From Aegilops tauschii subsp. strangulata (Eukaryota; Streptophyta; Magnoliopsida; Poales; Poaceae), in the NCBI RefSeq assembly GCF_002575655.3, contig NC_053036.3, positions 650,215,387 to 650,279,386 on the forward strand: 64,000 nt of DNA, read 5' to 3'. The translations under genes and the position numbers were made by a program. Under the pieces are notes generated by a model. The model saw nothing but the letters and a program-made list of their open reading frames with translations. It made no database searches and was not told the DNA's origin. Shown piece by piece: positions 45,401-56,154 of this stretch (positions are counted from its first letter, which is position 1; each line of letters starts with the position of its first letter).

Positions 45401-46162
45401 TGTTATTCGAAATTTCTCCGGTTCCCATGTTATTCGGAATGAGTTTGTTAACAAGACTTGATCAACCTTGTTAGTGGATTCCTTTTGATGATCATGAGAT
45501 GGATGAAATTAGGAGGCACAACCTTCTGTACCCTCTTTTTACTTTCTGTTATTTAGAATAAATTAAGCAAAAATAGTATTATCTGTCTGTTTTCTGAATT
45601 ATCCATGCAATAAAAATATCCCGAAAATAAAAGTTCTCCAAATGCCCTGCCAATTTAATATGATTTTTTCTGGAATATTTGAGAATATCTGGCACTGAGA
45701 ACACAGAAGGGGGAGCTGGCACCTGGCCACGAGGGTCCAGGGCGCGCCCCCTGCCTCGTGGGCCCATGGTGGACCCCCTCCACTCATTCCTGCACCCACA
45801 CACTCCATCTTCCTCCCAAAAAAATCACCATCCAGCTCAAGCACGAGTTCTAGCTCATTTTGCTGCGATTTTCGATCTCCTTGCTCAAAGCTCTATTCAC
45901 AAAACTGCTTTGGGAGATTGTTCCTTGGTATGTGACTCCTCCAATGGTCCAATTAGTTTTTGTTCTAGTGCTCTATTCATTGCAAATTTTTGCTGCAGAG
46001 GTGACCCTATTCTTGAGCTTGCATGTCAAATTTATGAGGTCCCAAGTAATTCTAATGCATGATATAGGCTCTAGGCACTTGTAGGAGTAGTTGCTATCAA
46101 TTTTGTTGAGTTTGATTCACTTTTATTTTGAAGTTACTAAAAACTTCGGAAATTTTCAGAAA
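45401..46162 (+). promoter_or_regulatory. Inter-ORF region with an LTR-like GC block
   Basis: 'ccacgagggtccagggcgcg' near 45727 and 'cctcgtgggcccatggtgga' near 45753 form the same imperfect palindrome seen in the LTR upstream region (41395-41445). It is followed by a leader-like, C-rich stretch and intron-like DNA ending 'aattttcag' just before the ATG at 46163. This may be a separate promoter and 5' intron for the accessory ORF; no direct evidence of transcription can be seen. Confidence 0.5.
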
Positions 46163-47245
46163 ATGATGAGGAGATTATTGAGGGGCTCTTCTAGCCAAAG
46201 CTCCAAAGATAAACAAGTTAAGGAGAACGAAAAAGCCAAGTATAATCTTCCTCGCGTAGCGGAAGTAAGGCCGTGTGAGTGGCCTTGTGATAATTTCTTG
46301 AGAGCAGCCGGGATTTATGAAGACTTTTATTCTTTGGCTGAAAATGCGGGCCTCACCAACTTCCTCCACGACCGGATCGAACAGTATATCTTACTTACCA
46401 ATACTTTTGTGCAAAACTTTTACTATTATCCTAAGAATTCACCTCCTTCAGTATCTTTTCATTTATATGATGAGGCTAAGGAAATGTCATTACGTAATTT
46501 TTGCGCGGTTTGTAGAATACCCTTTGAGGGCATCTTAGATGAACCACATCGTAAAGATGTGGAAGGTTTTAGTGACACTATTACTGTAGGGGAATCAAGG
46601 AAGGGTTCCGATGCGAGAATCACTAGCATACATTTTCCTGTTTTACGCTACTTTGCCATATTTGCTAGTCGATGCTTAATTGGTCGTGGAAATAGGGGAA
46701 ACTTCAGTGTTCCTGATATTATTATTCTACTCCATACCTTATTCAGTGATAACACTTTTAGTATGGGTGCCGTTATTGCTAAACGGTTAAGCCTAAATCG
46801 TACAAAGGGCCCCATCTTTGGAGGTATCTATGCTGCACGCCTTGCTAGACATTTTGAGATACCTATTAGGCATTATGAGAAAGAGGAGACACTACTACCT
46901 CTTACCTTTTTAGATTACAGGAGCATGGTAGCGCATGAATTTATTGTTGACAATGATGATAAGATGCTTCTGTATAACCTGAGATTTAACAAGAAACACA
47001 ATGAGATTATTACTCTGCATGCGCCTTCTTTGTTTGATCTAACTGCAGGCCATTACCCCGTCTTTCCATCGGCCGTGTATGCTCACCGAGGCTAGACATC
47101 AGCTCTAGAGCCTGAGCCGGAACCACCACTAGACCCTTATCGTTCATCATCTTATCAGTGGGATCCAGAGCAGATCGCCAGTCAGTGGCAATACGATGAC
47201 ACTCCTCATTACACCGGGGAGAGTAGCTACGATCCATGGGCATAG
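46163..47245 (+). CDS. Element 2 accessory ORF with a premature stop
   Basis: Likely start MMRRLLRGSSSQSSKDKQ at 46163 (an upstream ATG at 46091 is also in frame). A globular, AT-rich 310-residue protein follows, with CEWPCDNFLRAAGIYEDFY, YFAIFASRCLIGRGN and FGGIYAARLARHF. A TAG at 47093-47095 stops it, but the same frame stays open for 49 more codons (PEPEPPLDPYRSSSYQWD, DDTPHYTGESSYDPWA) to a TAG at 47243, so the TAG is probably a point mutation. The position downstream of Gag and the length recall the ORF1/env-position proteins of Athila-type elements; that link is tentative. Function unknown. Confidence 0.7.
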
Positions 47246-49273
47246 ACCAACTTCGGCCAAAAGCCTAAGCTTGGGGGAGTACGTATTTCTCACCGACTTT
47301 ACATTCATGTTCACACACTTATTCTAGTTGTCGGTGCTCATACCTTTTCATTGTACCATCCATGCTAGTTTAATTTCTTTTTCTAGCTTTCTTCTTGTGT
47401 GTTTAATAAACCTTAAGAAAACAAAAAAAATTAGTTAGTTTAATTTCCATGCTTGTAGTAGTAATTAAAAGAAAACCCAAAAAGATTTCTCGTTGTTCTT
47501 TTACTTGTTGGGAGCTTTCCCGTGTAAATAGTTTTATTTCTTTTCTTTCTTTTGGAGGTCGAGAGGACAAGACCATAATAAAAATGTTTAGTGGCTCCAA
47601 TATGCATGATTGTTGATTTAACCAAGAGCCCATATTACTTTGTCTTCTTCCTTGAATTGAATGCTTGCAGATTCCAGCTTAGTCCAATGCATGTGCACTA
47701 TTATTATTATACACACCATTCGGTCGTGCAAGTGAAAGGCAATAATGATGATATATGATGGACTGATTGAGATGAGGGAAGTTGGTATGAACACGACCTC
47801 TATTGTTTTTGTAAATATGATGAGTTCATCGTTCCTGATTCAGCCTATTATGAATAAACATGTTTGCAATGACAATTAGAGATTATAGTTGCTTATGCCA
47901 TGCTTAATTAGCTAGGATCTTATAATGGTTTACCTTGCGTGCCAACATGCTATTAAAATGGTTGTGATGTGGTATGATAGGGTGGTATCCTCCTTTGAAT
48001 GAATTGAGTGACTCGACTTGGCACATGTTCACGCATGTAGTTGAAACAAAATCAACATAGCCTTCACGATATTTATTTTCATGGTGGATTATATCCTACT
48101 CATGCTTGCACTCAGTGTTGATTAATTTTAATGCATGTTCATGACTGTTGTCGCTCTCTCAGTTGGTCGCTTCCCAGTCTTTTGCTAGCCTTCATCTGTA
48201 CTAAGCGGGAATAATGCTTGTGCATCCGAACTCCATAAACCCCAAAGTTATTCCATATGAGTCCACCATACCTTCCTATATGCGGTATCTACCTGCCGTT
48301 CCAAGTAAATTTGTATGTGCCAAACTCCAAACCTTCAAATGAAATTATGTTTTGTATGCTCGAGCAGCTCATGTATCAACTAGGGATGTCTGTATCTTCC
48401 ATGCTAGGCGGGTTATTCTCAAGAGGAGTGGACTCCTCTCCTCATTCACGAGAAAATGGCTGGTAACCGGGATGCCCAGTCCCATGCTTTAAGCAAATCA
48501 AATCAAAATAATTGCAAACAAAACTCCCCCGGGACTCTTGTTAGTTGGAGGCACCCGTTGTTTCGGACAAGCCATGGATTGATGTTTGTTGGTGGAGGGG
48601 GAGTATAAAATTTACCATTCTGTTTGGGAACCGCCTATAATGTGTGTAGCATGGAAGATATCGAGATCTCATAGTTGTTGCGTTGACAGTGAAAGTATAC
48701 CGCTCAAAATATTATTTATCCCTATTTTAAAACCGAGCTCTGGCACCTCTACAAATCCCTACTTCCCTCCGCGAAGGGCATATCTATTTACTTTTATGTT
48801 GAGTCATTATCTTCTTATTAAAAAGCACCCACTGGAGAGCACCGCTGTCATTTGCATGCATTACTATTAGTTTATATTGGGTATGACTTGACTGGATTTC
48901 TTTTACCATGAATTACAATGTTTAGTTAGTCATTGATCTTTAAAGGTGCTCTGCATTTATGTTTTGCGGTCTCAGAAAGGGCTAGCGAGATACCATCTTG
49001 TCATATCATATTATGATTGTTTTGAGAAAGTGTTGTCATCCTAGTTTTATTATTATTGCTCGCTAGTTGATTATGCCATTGATATGAGTAAACATGAGAC
49101 CTAAGTGTTATTGTGAATATGGTTAGTTCATAATCTTTGCTGAAAACTTGAATGCTGGCTTTACATATTTACAACAACAAGAGCAAACAGAGTTTGTAAA
49201 AGTTTTTCTTTATCACTTTCAGTCTATCAACTGAATTGCTTGAGGACAAGCAAAGGTTTAAGCTTGGGGAAGT
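47246..49273 (+). other. Element 2 3' non-coding region
   Basis: About 2 kb without an ORF. It starts with 'aagcttgggggagtacg', a polypurine-like motif, and ends with another next to the LTR (49258-49273). The part 48220-48800 is homologous to the inverse of 35340-36070 in element 1. Confidence 0.75.
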
Positions 49274-50679
49274 TGATACGTCTCCAACGTATCTACTTTT
49301 CCAAACACTTTTGCCCTTGTTTTGGACTCTAACTTGCATTATTTGAATGAAACTAATCCGGACTGACGTTGTTTTCAGCAGAATTGCCATGGTGTTATCT
49401 TTGTGCAGAAACAAAAGTTCTCGGAATGACCTGGAAATCCACGGAGATTATTTTTGGAAAATAAGAAAAATACTGGCGAAAGAATCAAGGCCAGGGGGCC
49501 CACACCCTGTCCACGAGGGTGGGGGGCGCGCCCCCTCCCCCTAGGCGCGCCCCCTGTCTCGTGGGCCCCCTGGAGCTCCACCGGCCTCAACTCCAACTCT
49601 ATATATTCCGTTTCGCGGAGAAAAAAAATCAGAGAGAAAGTTTCATCGCGTTTTACGATACGGAGCCGCCGCCAAGCCCTAATCTCTCTCGGGAGGGCTG
49701 ATCTGGAGTCCGTTCGGGGCTCTGGAGAGGGGGATTCGTCGCCGCCGTCATCATCAACCATCCTCCATCACCAATTTCATGATGCTCACCGCCGTGCATG
49801 AGTAATTCCATCGTAGGCTTGCTGGACGGTGATGGGTTGGATGAGATTTATCATGTAATCGAGTTAGTTTTGTTAGGCTTTGATCCCTAGTATCCATTAT
49901 GTTCTGAGATTGATGTTTCTATGACTTTGCTATGCTTAATGCTTGTCACTAGGGCCCGAGTGCCATGATTTCAGATCTGAACCTATTATGTTTTCATGAA
50001 TATATGTGAGTCCTTGATCCTATCTTGCAAGTCTATAGTCGCCTATTATGTGTTATGATCCGACAACCCCGAAGTGACAATAATCGGGATACTTCACGGT
50101 GATGACCGTAGTTTGAGGAGTTCATGTATTCACTAAGTGCTAATGCTTTGGTCCGGTTCTTTATTAAAAGGAGGCCTTAATATCCCTTAGTTTCCATTAG
50201 GACCCCGCTGCCACGGGAGGGTAGGACAAAAGATGTCATGCAAGTTCTTTTCCATAAGCACGTATGACTATATTCGGAATACATGCCTACATTACATTGA
50301 TGAACTGGAGCTAGTTCTATGTCACCCTAGGTTATAACTATTACATGAGGAATCGCATCCGACATAATTATTCATCACTGATCCAATGCCTACGAGCTTT
50401 TCACATATTGTTCTTTGCTTATTTACTTTACCGTTGCTACTGTTACAATTACTACAAAACTGCTATCGTTACTTTTGCCACTGTTACCATTACTATCATA
50501 CTACTTTGGTACTAAATACTTTGCTGCAAATACTAAGTTATCCAGGTGTGGTTGAATTGACAACTCAACTGCTAATACTTGAGAATATTCTTTGGCTCCC
50601 CTTGTGTCGAATCAATAAATTTGGGTTGAATACTCTACCCTCGAAAACTGTTGCGATCCCCTACACTTGTGGGTTATCA
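49274..50679 (+). repeat. Element 2 3' LTR
   Basis: 1406 bp, close to the 5' LTR at 41160. Confidence 0.93.
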
Positions 50680-50684
50680 GTGGC

Positions 50685-51050
50685 GAATCTCGAGGTCGGG
50701 GCGACCGGCGACGAGGCTTCCGCGGCGGGGCGGCGAGCTTGTGGGGAGGTGGCAGCGCACGACGCGACGCAGGCTGCAGCGTGAGGCGGCGGGGCTCCTG
50801 GGGTCCGGTGAGGTGGCGGCGCGCACCAGCGGGCGGAGGCGAGGTGGCGCAGCGGCGCGGGGTCGAGGGAGGCGGGGTTGGGCGGCGCTCGGCTGTGGGG
50901 CAGGCGTCGCCGGCCTTCTTGCCAGGGCAGGCGGCGTCGACGGACACCCCGTACGCCCCGCGCGAGGGAGAGGGAGAGACGAGCGGGAGAGAGAGAGGGG
51001 TGGGCCAGAGACAGAGGTGATAGCGATAGAAGAGGTGGGGGCACCGTTTT
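50685..51050 (-). other. GC-rich leader of the captured gene inside the CACTA
   Basis: High-GC DNA directly joined, before element 2 inserted, to the ATG at 41150. All strands are open in several frames with Pro/Arg/Ala-rich products, so it looks like a 5' UTR or GC-rich first exon, not several genes. Confidence 0.45.
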
Positions 51051-51069
51051 TTTACCCGTAAAAAAAAAA

Positions 51070-51285
51070 GATAGTCCCACCTCTTTGCCGTCTGCCAGCA
51101 GATGGCAAAGAATATTTGTCGCCTGCCAGCAGACGGCAAAGAGGGGGGTTGGACCATTGCAGTGTACTGGCATCTAGTGGACCCCACCAGCACCTCTTTG
51201 CCGTCCGCTGGCAGATGGCAAAGTTTCTTTGCCGTCCGTCAGCAGACGGCAAAGAACTGGCAGACGGCAAATAAGCTAATTCCAG
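51070..51285. repeat. CACTA subterminal repeats, right
   Basis: Seven or more 'tttgccgtc.gc' and 'gcagacggcaaag' motifs in both orientations. Confidence 0.87.
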
Positions 51286-51485
51286 TAGTGGTATGTTCGG
51301 TACTTTATCAGTTGGAGCGCGAAGAAGTTCGACTACATCAACCGCGTTAACAAACGCTTCCGCTTATGGTCAGCGAGGGTACGTAGACACACTCTCCCCT
51401 CTCATTGCTATGCATCTCCTTGATAGATCTTGCGTGTGCGTAGAATTTTTGTTTTGTTTTCCATGCAACGTTTCCCAGCAATTCC

Positions 51486-52617
51486 GTGAGGTCCTTCTCA
51501 AAGGCCCGTTTAGGTAGCAAGGTAAAGAGCATATTTTCCCATTATTAGGGTTTGTCTTACGTATCACACGGGATCCTCTTCAAGTAACATGCGTCAAGAT
51601 TTGGCGGTGGTAGGGTATATAACTTTTCACCGTGGAATCCCAGGGGCCATCTTGAAAAATTACTGCGACGATTAGGGTTACTACCGCATCTATAAATAGT
51701 GCGGTGGCATCCCCGAGGATCATTTTTACGTCGTGCGCCTATGCCTATTCTTCCTCCTCCAACGCCGCTTAGATCCAATCTTGCTCTTCGTTTACGCCGC
51801 CGTCGTCGGTGCTCGTCTGCAGCCGCCGCAATCGATGTGGTTCATCCGCAGCCACCGCAGTTCATCCGCCGTCGTTTCTACGCCACCCAACTGTAAGTTC
51901 CTTTTTGCGTATTGCGCCACCGCCATAGCTCGTCCTCTATTGTAGTTCTTCCATTGCAACGGTAGTTCTTCCATGGTGGCTTGTAGTTCATCCATTTATT
52001 ACTGATAGTCCATCTGCTTACCGCCGATAATTATTCCGTTTACTACCGTTGTAGTTCATTTGTTTTACTGTTTTTGTCTTTTTCCCAGTGCTGTTCCGGG
52101 GCAAGATCTTTGCTTATGCCGTATGGGTCAGAAGAAAATGGCTAACAAGAATAAGGGGAAGAAAGGGGACTCATCATCGCCCCAGCCTCGGCTCCGACTA
52201 TTGCCAAGCGCACAATCTATGGGGATTAGGCCAAATCTCAAGTCTCTCCAACTTGCAGAGCTCGATACCATCGGTTTGCTTCCATCCAAGGAAGATATCA
52301 GCTGGTGCGCGCTCAGAGAGGAAACCCGGCCATAACCACATCAAGGTGAAGCCATCATCTTTGCCGATCACATAAGCCAGGGTTTTAGGCCGCCTAGCTC
52401 TAGGTTTTTCAAGAACGTCCTTGCATATTATGGCTTGCGGCCCCAAGATCTCGCGCCCAACTCCATTCTCAATATCAACAACTTCCAAGTGTTTTGCTAA
52501 GATTACCTTCAGATCGAGCCGACTTTAGATTTGTTTCTAGAGTTCTTGCTATATGGCTGAGCCCGCCGGAATTCTTCATGGACCATTGCTCTTACTCTAG
52601 GCAAGCTCGGGGGCTAC
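51486..52617 (+). pseudogene. Retrotransposon Gag-region remnant
   Basis: A leader with Ser/Arg-rich frames is followed by ATG at 52123 (MGQKKMANKNKGKKGD), open to 52335. The similarity then continues in another frame: FRPPSSRFFKNVLAYYGL and LAPNSILNINNFQV, a motif common at the start of plant Gypsy gag-like proteins and 'putative plant transposon' ORFs. The next pieces (DYLQIEPTLDLFLEFLLYG) are again interrupted. The polypurine tract 'agctcgggggctac' at 52604-52617 marks the end of the internal region, so most of gag and all of pol were lost by deletion. Confidence 0.55.
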
Positions 52618-53060
52618 TGACGGTGCAATGCACCCGGGGTCGCATCCCTAAGGGTAGCCCCACAGCAGGCCTGCCCCAGAGCTAGCGACCGAAAGGAGCC
52701 CAAAAGGAGAAGATAGGCATATAGATACCATTTGGCCCTCAAGTCAGCATGACGGCGACCAAGATTGCATCTATCCCCTGTAAAATCCTAGCCCCACATC
52801 GTGTATATAAGATGGAGGCTACAGTTCTCTCATCCATCTACTCCTGTAGACCTAAACTCTCAGTAGCAATACATCCTCCCTATTGTAATCCTTCGCACGA
52901 GGTAAAGCTATCAAAAATACAAACACAAAACACGACGTGGGGCATTACTCCTCATCAGACGCCCGAACCTAGGCAAATTTTGCGTGCAGGCTCCGTCCTG
53001 GTACTTCCGGCCACGTTTGCCACCCTACCGAGGGTACCGACGACTTTCTGCTCTATCAAC
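52618..53060 (+). repeat. Truncated 3' LTR of the remnant
   Basis: Begins TGACGGTGCAATGCACCC right after the polypurine tract and has a 'gtatataagatgg' TATA-like box near 52803, followed by 'tactcctgtagacc'. The right end is not defined; I see no clean CA end or second copy. Confidence 0.5.
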
Positions 53061-53560
53061 GCTCGCGACATTGTGGTTGGCTGGTGTTCCGCCCGATGAT
53101 TTGGGTGGTTGGCGTTGTGGCTCGTGTGGCGACGAAGATGGTGGCGAGCAGAGCTGGGTCAACGGTTGTCCTTCTGCTGTCAATGGTCCCGTGCGCCAAT
53201 GGGTGCGCCTCTACTGGTTTCGTGCTGTGATAGAGAAGTTAGAGCTGTGGTCGGCGGGCCACTACGACAATGATGACTCCATGAGGGTTGTCTTGAGTGG
53301 GTGGTGCTCTCTGGATGTTGAGCTAAACTAGGTCGATGGGAGGCTTGCAACTTTCCCCTGTGAAGCTCTTCAGCAGAATCAGAGCTGCCATGTCCTCGAC
53401 GCTTCGGCCGATTGTTTGGTGTTTGTGGTCAGATCGTTCGTGTGTGCCCTGTGAGGGATTGTAATAGGTTTCGCCTGGTTTTCCTCTAATTAACCGGTCA
53501 AATCTCTTCTTGTTAATTAATATAAAAATGACAAATCTTTTTATTTTAAAAAAACGGCCT
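53061..53560 (+). mobile_element. Possible LINE 3' end remnant
   Basis: The last 100 bp, 'taattaatataaaaatgac' then 'aaatctttttattttaaaaa', resemble the 3' UTR and A-rich tail of plant L1-type LINEs. The sequence upstream has short open frames with no recognisable domain. Confidence 0.35.
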
Positions 53561-53705
53561 AATCCTAGCTCGCCTCACCAGTCAGTAAAGACTTGTCGTT
53601 GTCTTTGAGCTTTGAGGAACACAACATGGTGTTAACTGAATTATTATTGATGTCGTCGACACCATATCCATTATCTATCCTGCTTCTATCCATAGCGAGT
53701 TATCC

Positions 53706-55699
53706 ATGGAGGACAGCGGCGATGACCACGGCGCCTTCATGGAGAAATTCATCCTGCTACCGCCTCCCTCCTCCGACCAGCAGCAGCTCCCCCTGCACGG
53801 CCTCACCTTCGCCATCAAGGACATGTACGACGACCTCTCTCCGACTCTCCCTCCCCTCCCCTTCCTCCGTCGATCACATCGATGTTCAACAATCGTACTG
53901 ACTGACTGACTGGTCGATTCATGGCAGCTTCGACGTCGCCGGACGCGTCACCGGCTTCGGCACCCCGGACTGGGCCCGGACGCACGCGCCGGCCGCCGCA
54001 ACCGCCCCCGCCGTGCTTGCCGCGCTCGGCGCCGGCGCCACGGGCGTGGGCAAGACCGTGATGGACGAGATGGCCTACAGCATCAACGGCGAGAACGCCC
54101 ACTACGGCACCCCCGCCAACCCCTGCGTCCCCGGCGGCTCCTCCAGCGGCTCCGCCGTCGCCGTCGCCGCCAGCCTCGCCGACTTCGCCCTCGGCACCAA
54201 CACCGGCGGCAGCGTCAGGGTGCCCGCCGCCTACTGCGGCATCTTCGGCCTCCGCCCCTCCCACGGACAGGTCTCCGCCGAGAACGTCGTTCCCCATGGC
54301 TCAGATGTTCGACACCGTCGGTAATTTCAGTCTAGCCCTGCTACTGTCAGTGTTCAGCACACACATTATCCATCTGTTCATTCAGTTGTGTAAGTGTCTG
54401 AACATCCGAGTGTAATTATGCTTACAGGGTGGTTTGCTAGAGATGTGCCTACGCTGTCTCGTGTCACCGACGTGATGCTGCCGCCGAGATACGACGACGA
54501 CCGGGCCGTGTCATCATTCCTGCAGACTGTTTCAAGATCTTGGGCTCTGTCGACGACCACACCTACGAGATCCTCAACGCTTCAGCGGCCAAAATATTCA
54601 GCAGTAAGTAGCTACCATGAACTCTAACTCATCATTGCAGAGTGGAGCAGAGCAGGATAATGCAGAGTATAGGTTCTCTGAAGCTTCATCCTTGGCATTC
54701 CTTGATTCAGAGTAGAGCACAGCAGGGCATGGCACCTTACATATATAAGTGTCTGAAACTTGTGAGGATTGTTTGGCAGGTAATGCAGTGGTGGACAATG
54801 GAAACCTTGGGTGATTCTGTCTCCAGCAATGTTCCGTGCATCGGCGAGTTCATGACCGACTTGTCTGCGATCGAAGCATCATCGTCTTGTGTGCCGGCTC
54901 TGTCTGCCATATCGCGTCTAATGCAAGTCCTTCAAAGGTGTGCAACCACGACATACCTACTTAATCACACTAGGCGCGACCACAGATATCATAAAATTGT
55001 GCCCTTTTCATGTTGCACCGGCGTCAGATGAACTCAATGGCCTTTGTAATGGAAATGCCAGCAGTTTACTCCAAATTGTACTTATGCACATGGATGAGAT
55101 TAAATGTACCACATGTTTTCAGGTCTGAATTCAAAGCAAACCACGCGGAGTGGGTGAACACGGTGAAGCCCAACCTCGGCCCTGGCATCCGAGAGCGAGT
55201 GCAGGAGGCCATTGCATCGGAGGATGAGTCCGCCATGGAGGACCTTCATGCCGTCAGGACTGAATTCAAGTCTGCGCTAGCCGTTCTCCTCAAGGTAAAT
55301 TCCTTCACTGTTAATAGTTCAAACATAATTAGCAATCTTAATCCCATTGCTGCACACATTTTAGGACTTGATTTGTTTTCTTGCTGTGCTTGAATGAATT
55401 TGAATTTGTAGGACGATGGAATCCTGGCAATCCCCACGGTCCCTGGCGCGCCACCGAAGCTACGCATGGATGCGGCATTGCTGGAGGACTTCCGGGCCAA
55501 GGCCTTCTCGCTGCTGTCCATCGCCGGCCTCTTGGGGTTCTGCCAGGTCAGCATCCCGCTGGGCACCCGCGACGGCGTCTCGGTGTCGGTCTCGTTACTC
55601 GCGGGGCACGGCGGTGACCGTTTCCTCGTCGCTGTAGCCCAGGAGCTCTATGACGCGCTCAAAGCCCAGGCCGCAGCAGCCTGGGGCTTGTCAGCTTAG
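53706..55699 (+). pseudogene. AMI1: Amidase (AMI1-like), six exons, three frameshifts
   Basis: Exons 53706-53824, 53928-54320, 54428-54603, 54780-54937, 55123-55294 and 55412-55699, all with GT/AG borders. The protein is an amidase-signature hydrolase: LTFAIKD holds the catalytic Lys, [20 protein letters not shown] the two Ser of the Ser-cisSer-Lys triad, and GWFARDVPTLSRVTDV follows. Plant AMI1 converts indole-3-acetamide to the auxin IAA. Length (about 435 codons) fits the family. Breaks are one extra C in the CCCC at 54292-54295, a shift between about 54500 and 54512 in exon 3, and one extra T at about 54811 in exon 4. Splice sites and the remaining frame are well kept, so it died recently, or some breaks are sequence errors. 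An alternative name is a Toc64-like amidase, but no TPR region is present. Confidence 0.88.
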
Positions 55700-55855
55700 C
55701 CTAACTCTGTCATATCTTGCTGAATTTTCCAGTACAGGACATTGTATGACTATCTGAACATATGCAGTATATACCATGAAGAGCAGAGCTGACGGAGTGT
55801 TCAGTAAGTAGATTTTGACCATTGTGCAAACAAATTTAGACCGGACATGGAGTTT
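55700..55855 (+). other. 3' UTR region of the amidase
   Basis: AT-rich sequence between the stop codon and the next MITE. A poly(A) signal is not obvious. Confidence 0.4.
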
Positions 55856-56154
55856 CTCATATGAGCTCGGGTGAACAGTAAAATCGAAAATATTTTAAAA
55901 ATTCAAAAAATTCTGATTTTTGTTAGCGATAAATTGACAAAAGTTTACAACACTTGCAAAATTTGAACGTGAAATGACATTTAGTTGTGGCTAAAAAAAC
56001 AAAATCGAAGCTCCAAAAATGTCATTTCCAACAGCATTGTGGAGTGATGATATTTTTTTGGCCATGGCTTCTACAAATGTCATCTCACGATGAAATTTTG
56101 CAAGCGTTGGAAACTTTTCTCAATGTTTGTCACTAAAAAAATTCAGATTTAAAA

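Larger units (their letters stand above)
41160..50679 (+). mobile_element. Complete non-autonomous Gypsy-type LTR retrotransposon (element 2)
   Basis: LTRs at 41160-42544 and 49274-50679 begin TGATACGTCTCCAACG and end 'gtgggttatca'. Flanking bases are GCGGC (41155-41159) and GTGGC (50680-50684), a target duplication with one change. A tRNA-Asp-type primer site follows the 5' LTR, and 'aagcttggggaagt' precedes the 3' LTR. It encodes Gag-protease and one accessory ORF but no reverse transcriptase, RNase H or integrase; it must use enzymes of a related element. Confidence 0.94.
30434..51290. mobile_element. CACTA transposon split by two LTR elements, carrying host gene pieces
   Basis: Left end CACTACTGGAATCAGCTTC at 30434; right end 'aagctaattccagtagtg' at 51290 is its inverse. 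GTA flanks both ends (30431-30433 and 51291-51293), a perfect 3-bp target duplication. Without the LTR elements at 33104-40847 and 41160-50679 and their duplicated target bases it is about 3.6 kb: 30434-33103, 40853-41159 and 50685-51290. It has no transposase. Its interior holds, on the minus strand, pieces of an unrecognised gene, a FAR1-like piece and glutamine synthetase exons. Confidence 0.9.
30076..51480 (+). mobile_element. Solo Angela-like LTR, internally deleted and split by a CACTA
   Basis: The left part, 30076-30433, begins TGACGGAAATATGCCCTAG, the start of the LTR seen in inverse at 61937. The right part, 51291-51480, carries 'ctacatcaaccgcgttaac' and ends 'tttcccagca', matching the 3' part of the same LTR. 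The five bases outside are ATTCT on the left (30071-30075) and ATTCC on the right (51481-51485), a likely target duplication with one change. About 1 kb of the LTR middle is missing before the break point. The DNA between 30434 and 51290 is a later CACTA insertion. Confidence 0.75.

Noticed and set aside
50612..51193. Arg/Pro/Ala-rich frames of 100-190 codons
   Set aside because: High-GC DNA open in most frames, crossing an LTR boundary at 50679, so no single frame can be a gene.
53593..53705. Upstream ATG at 53593 as the amidase start
   Set aside because: That frame differs from the amidase frame; the ATG at 53706 gives the family-like N-terminus.
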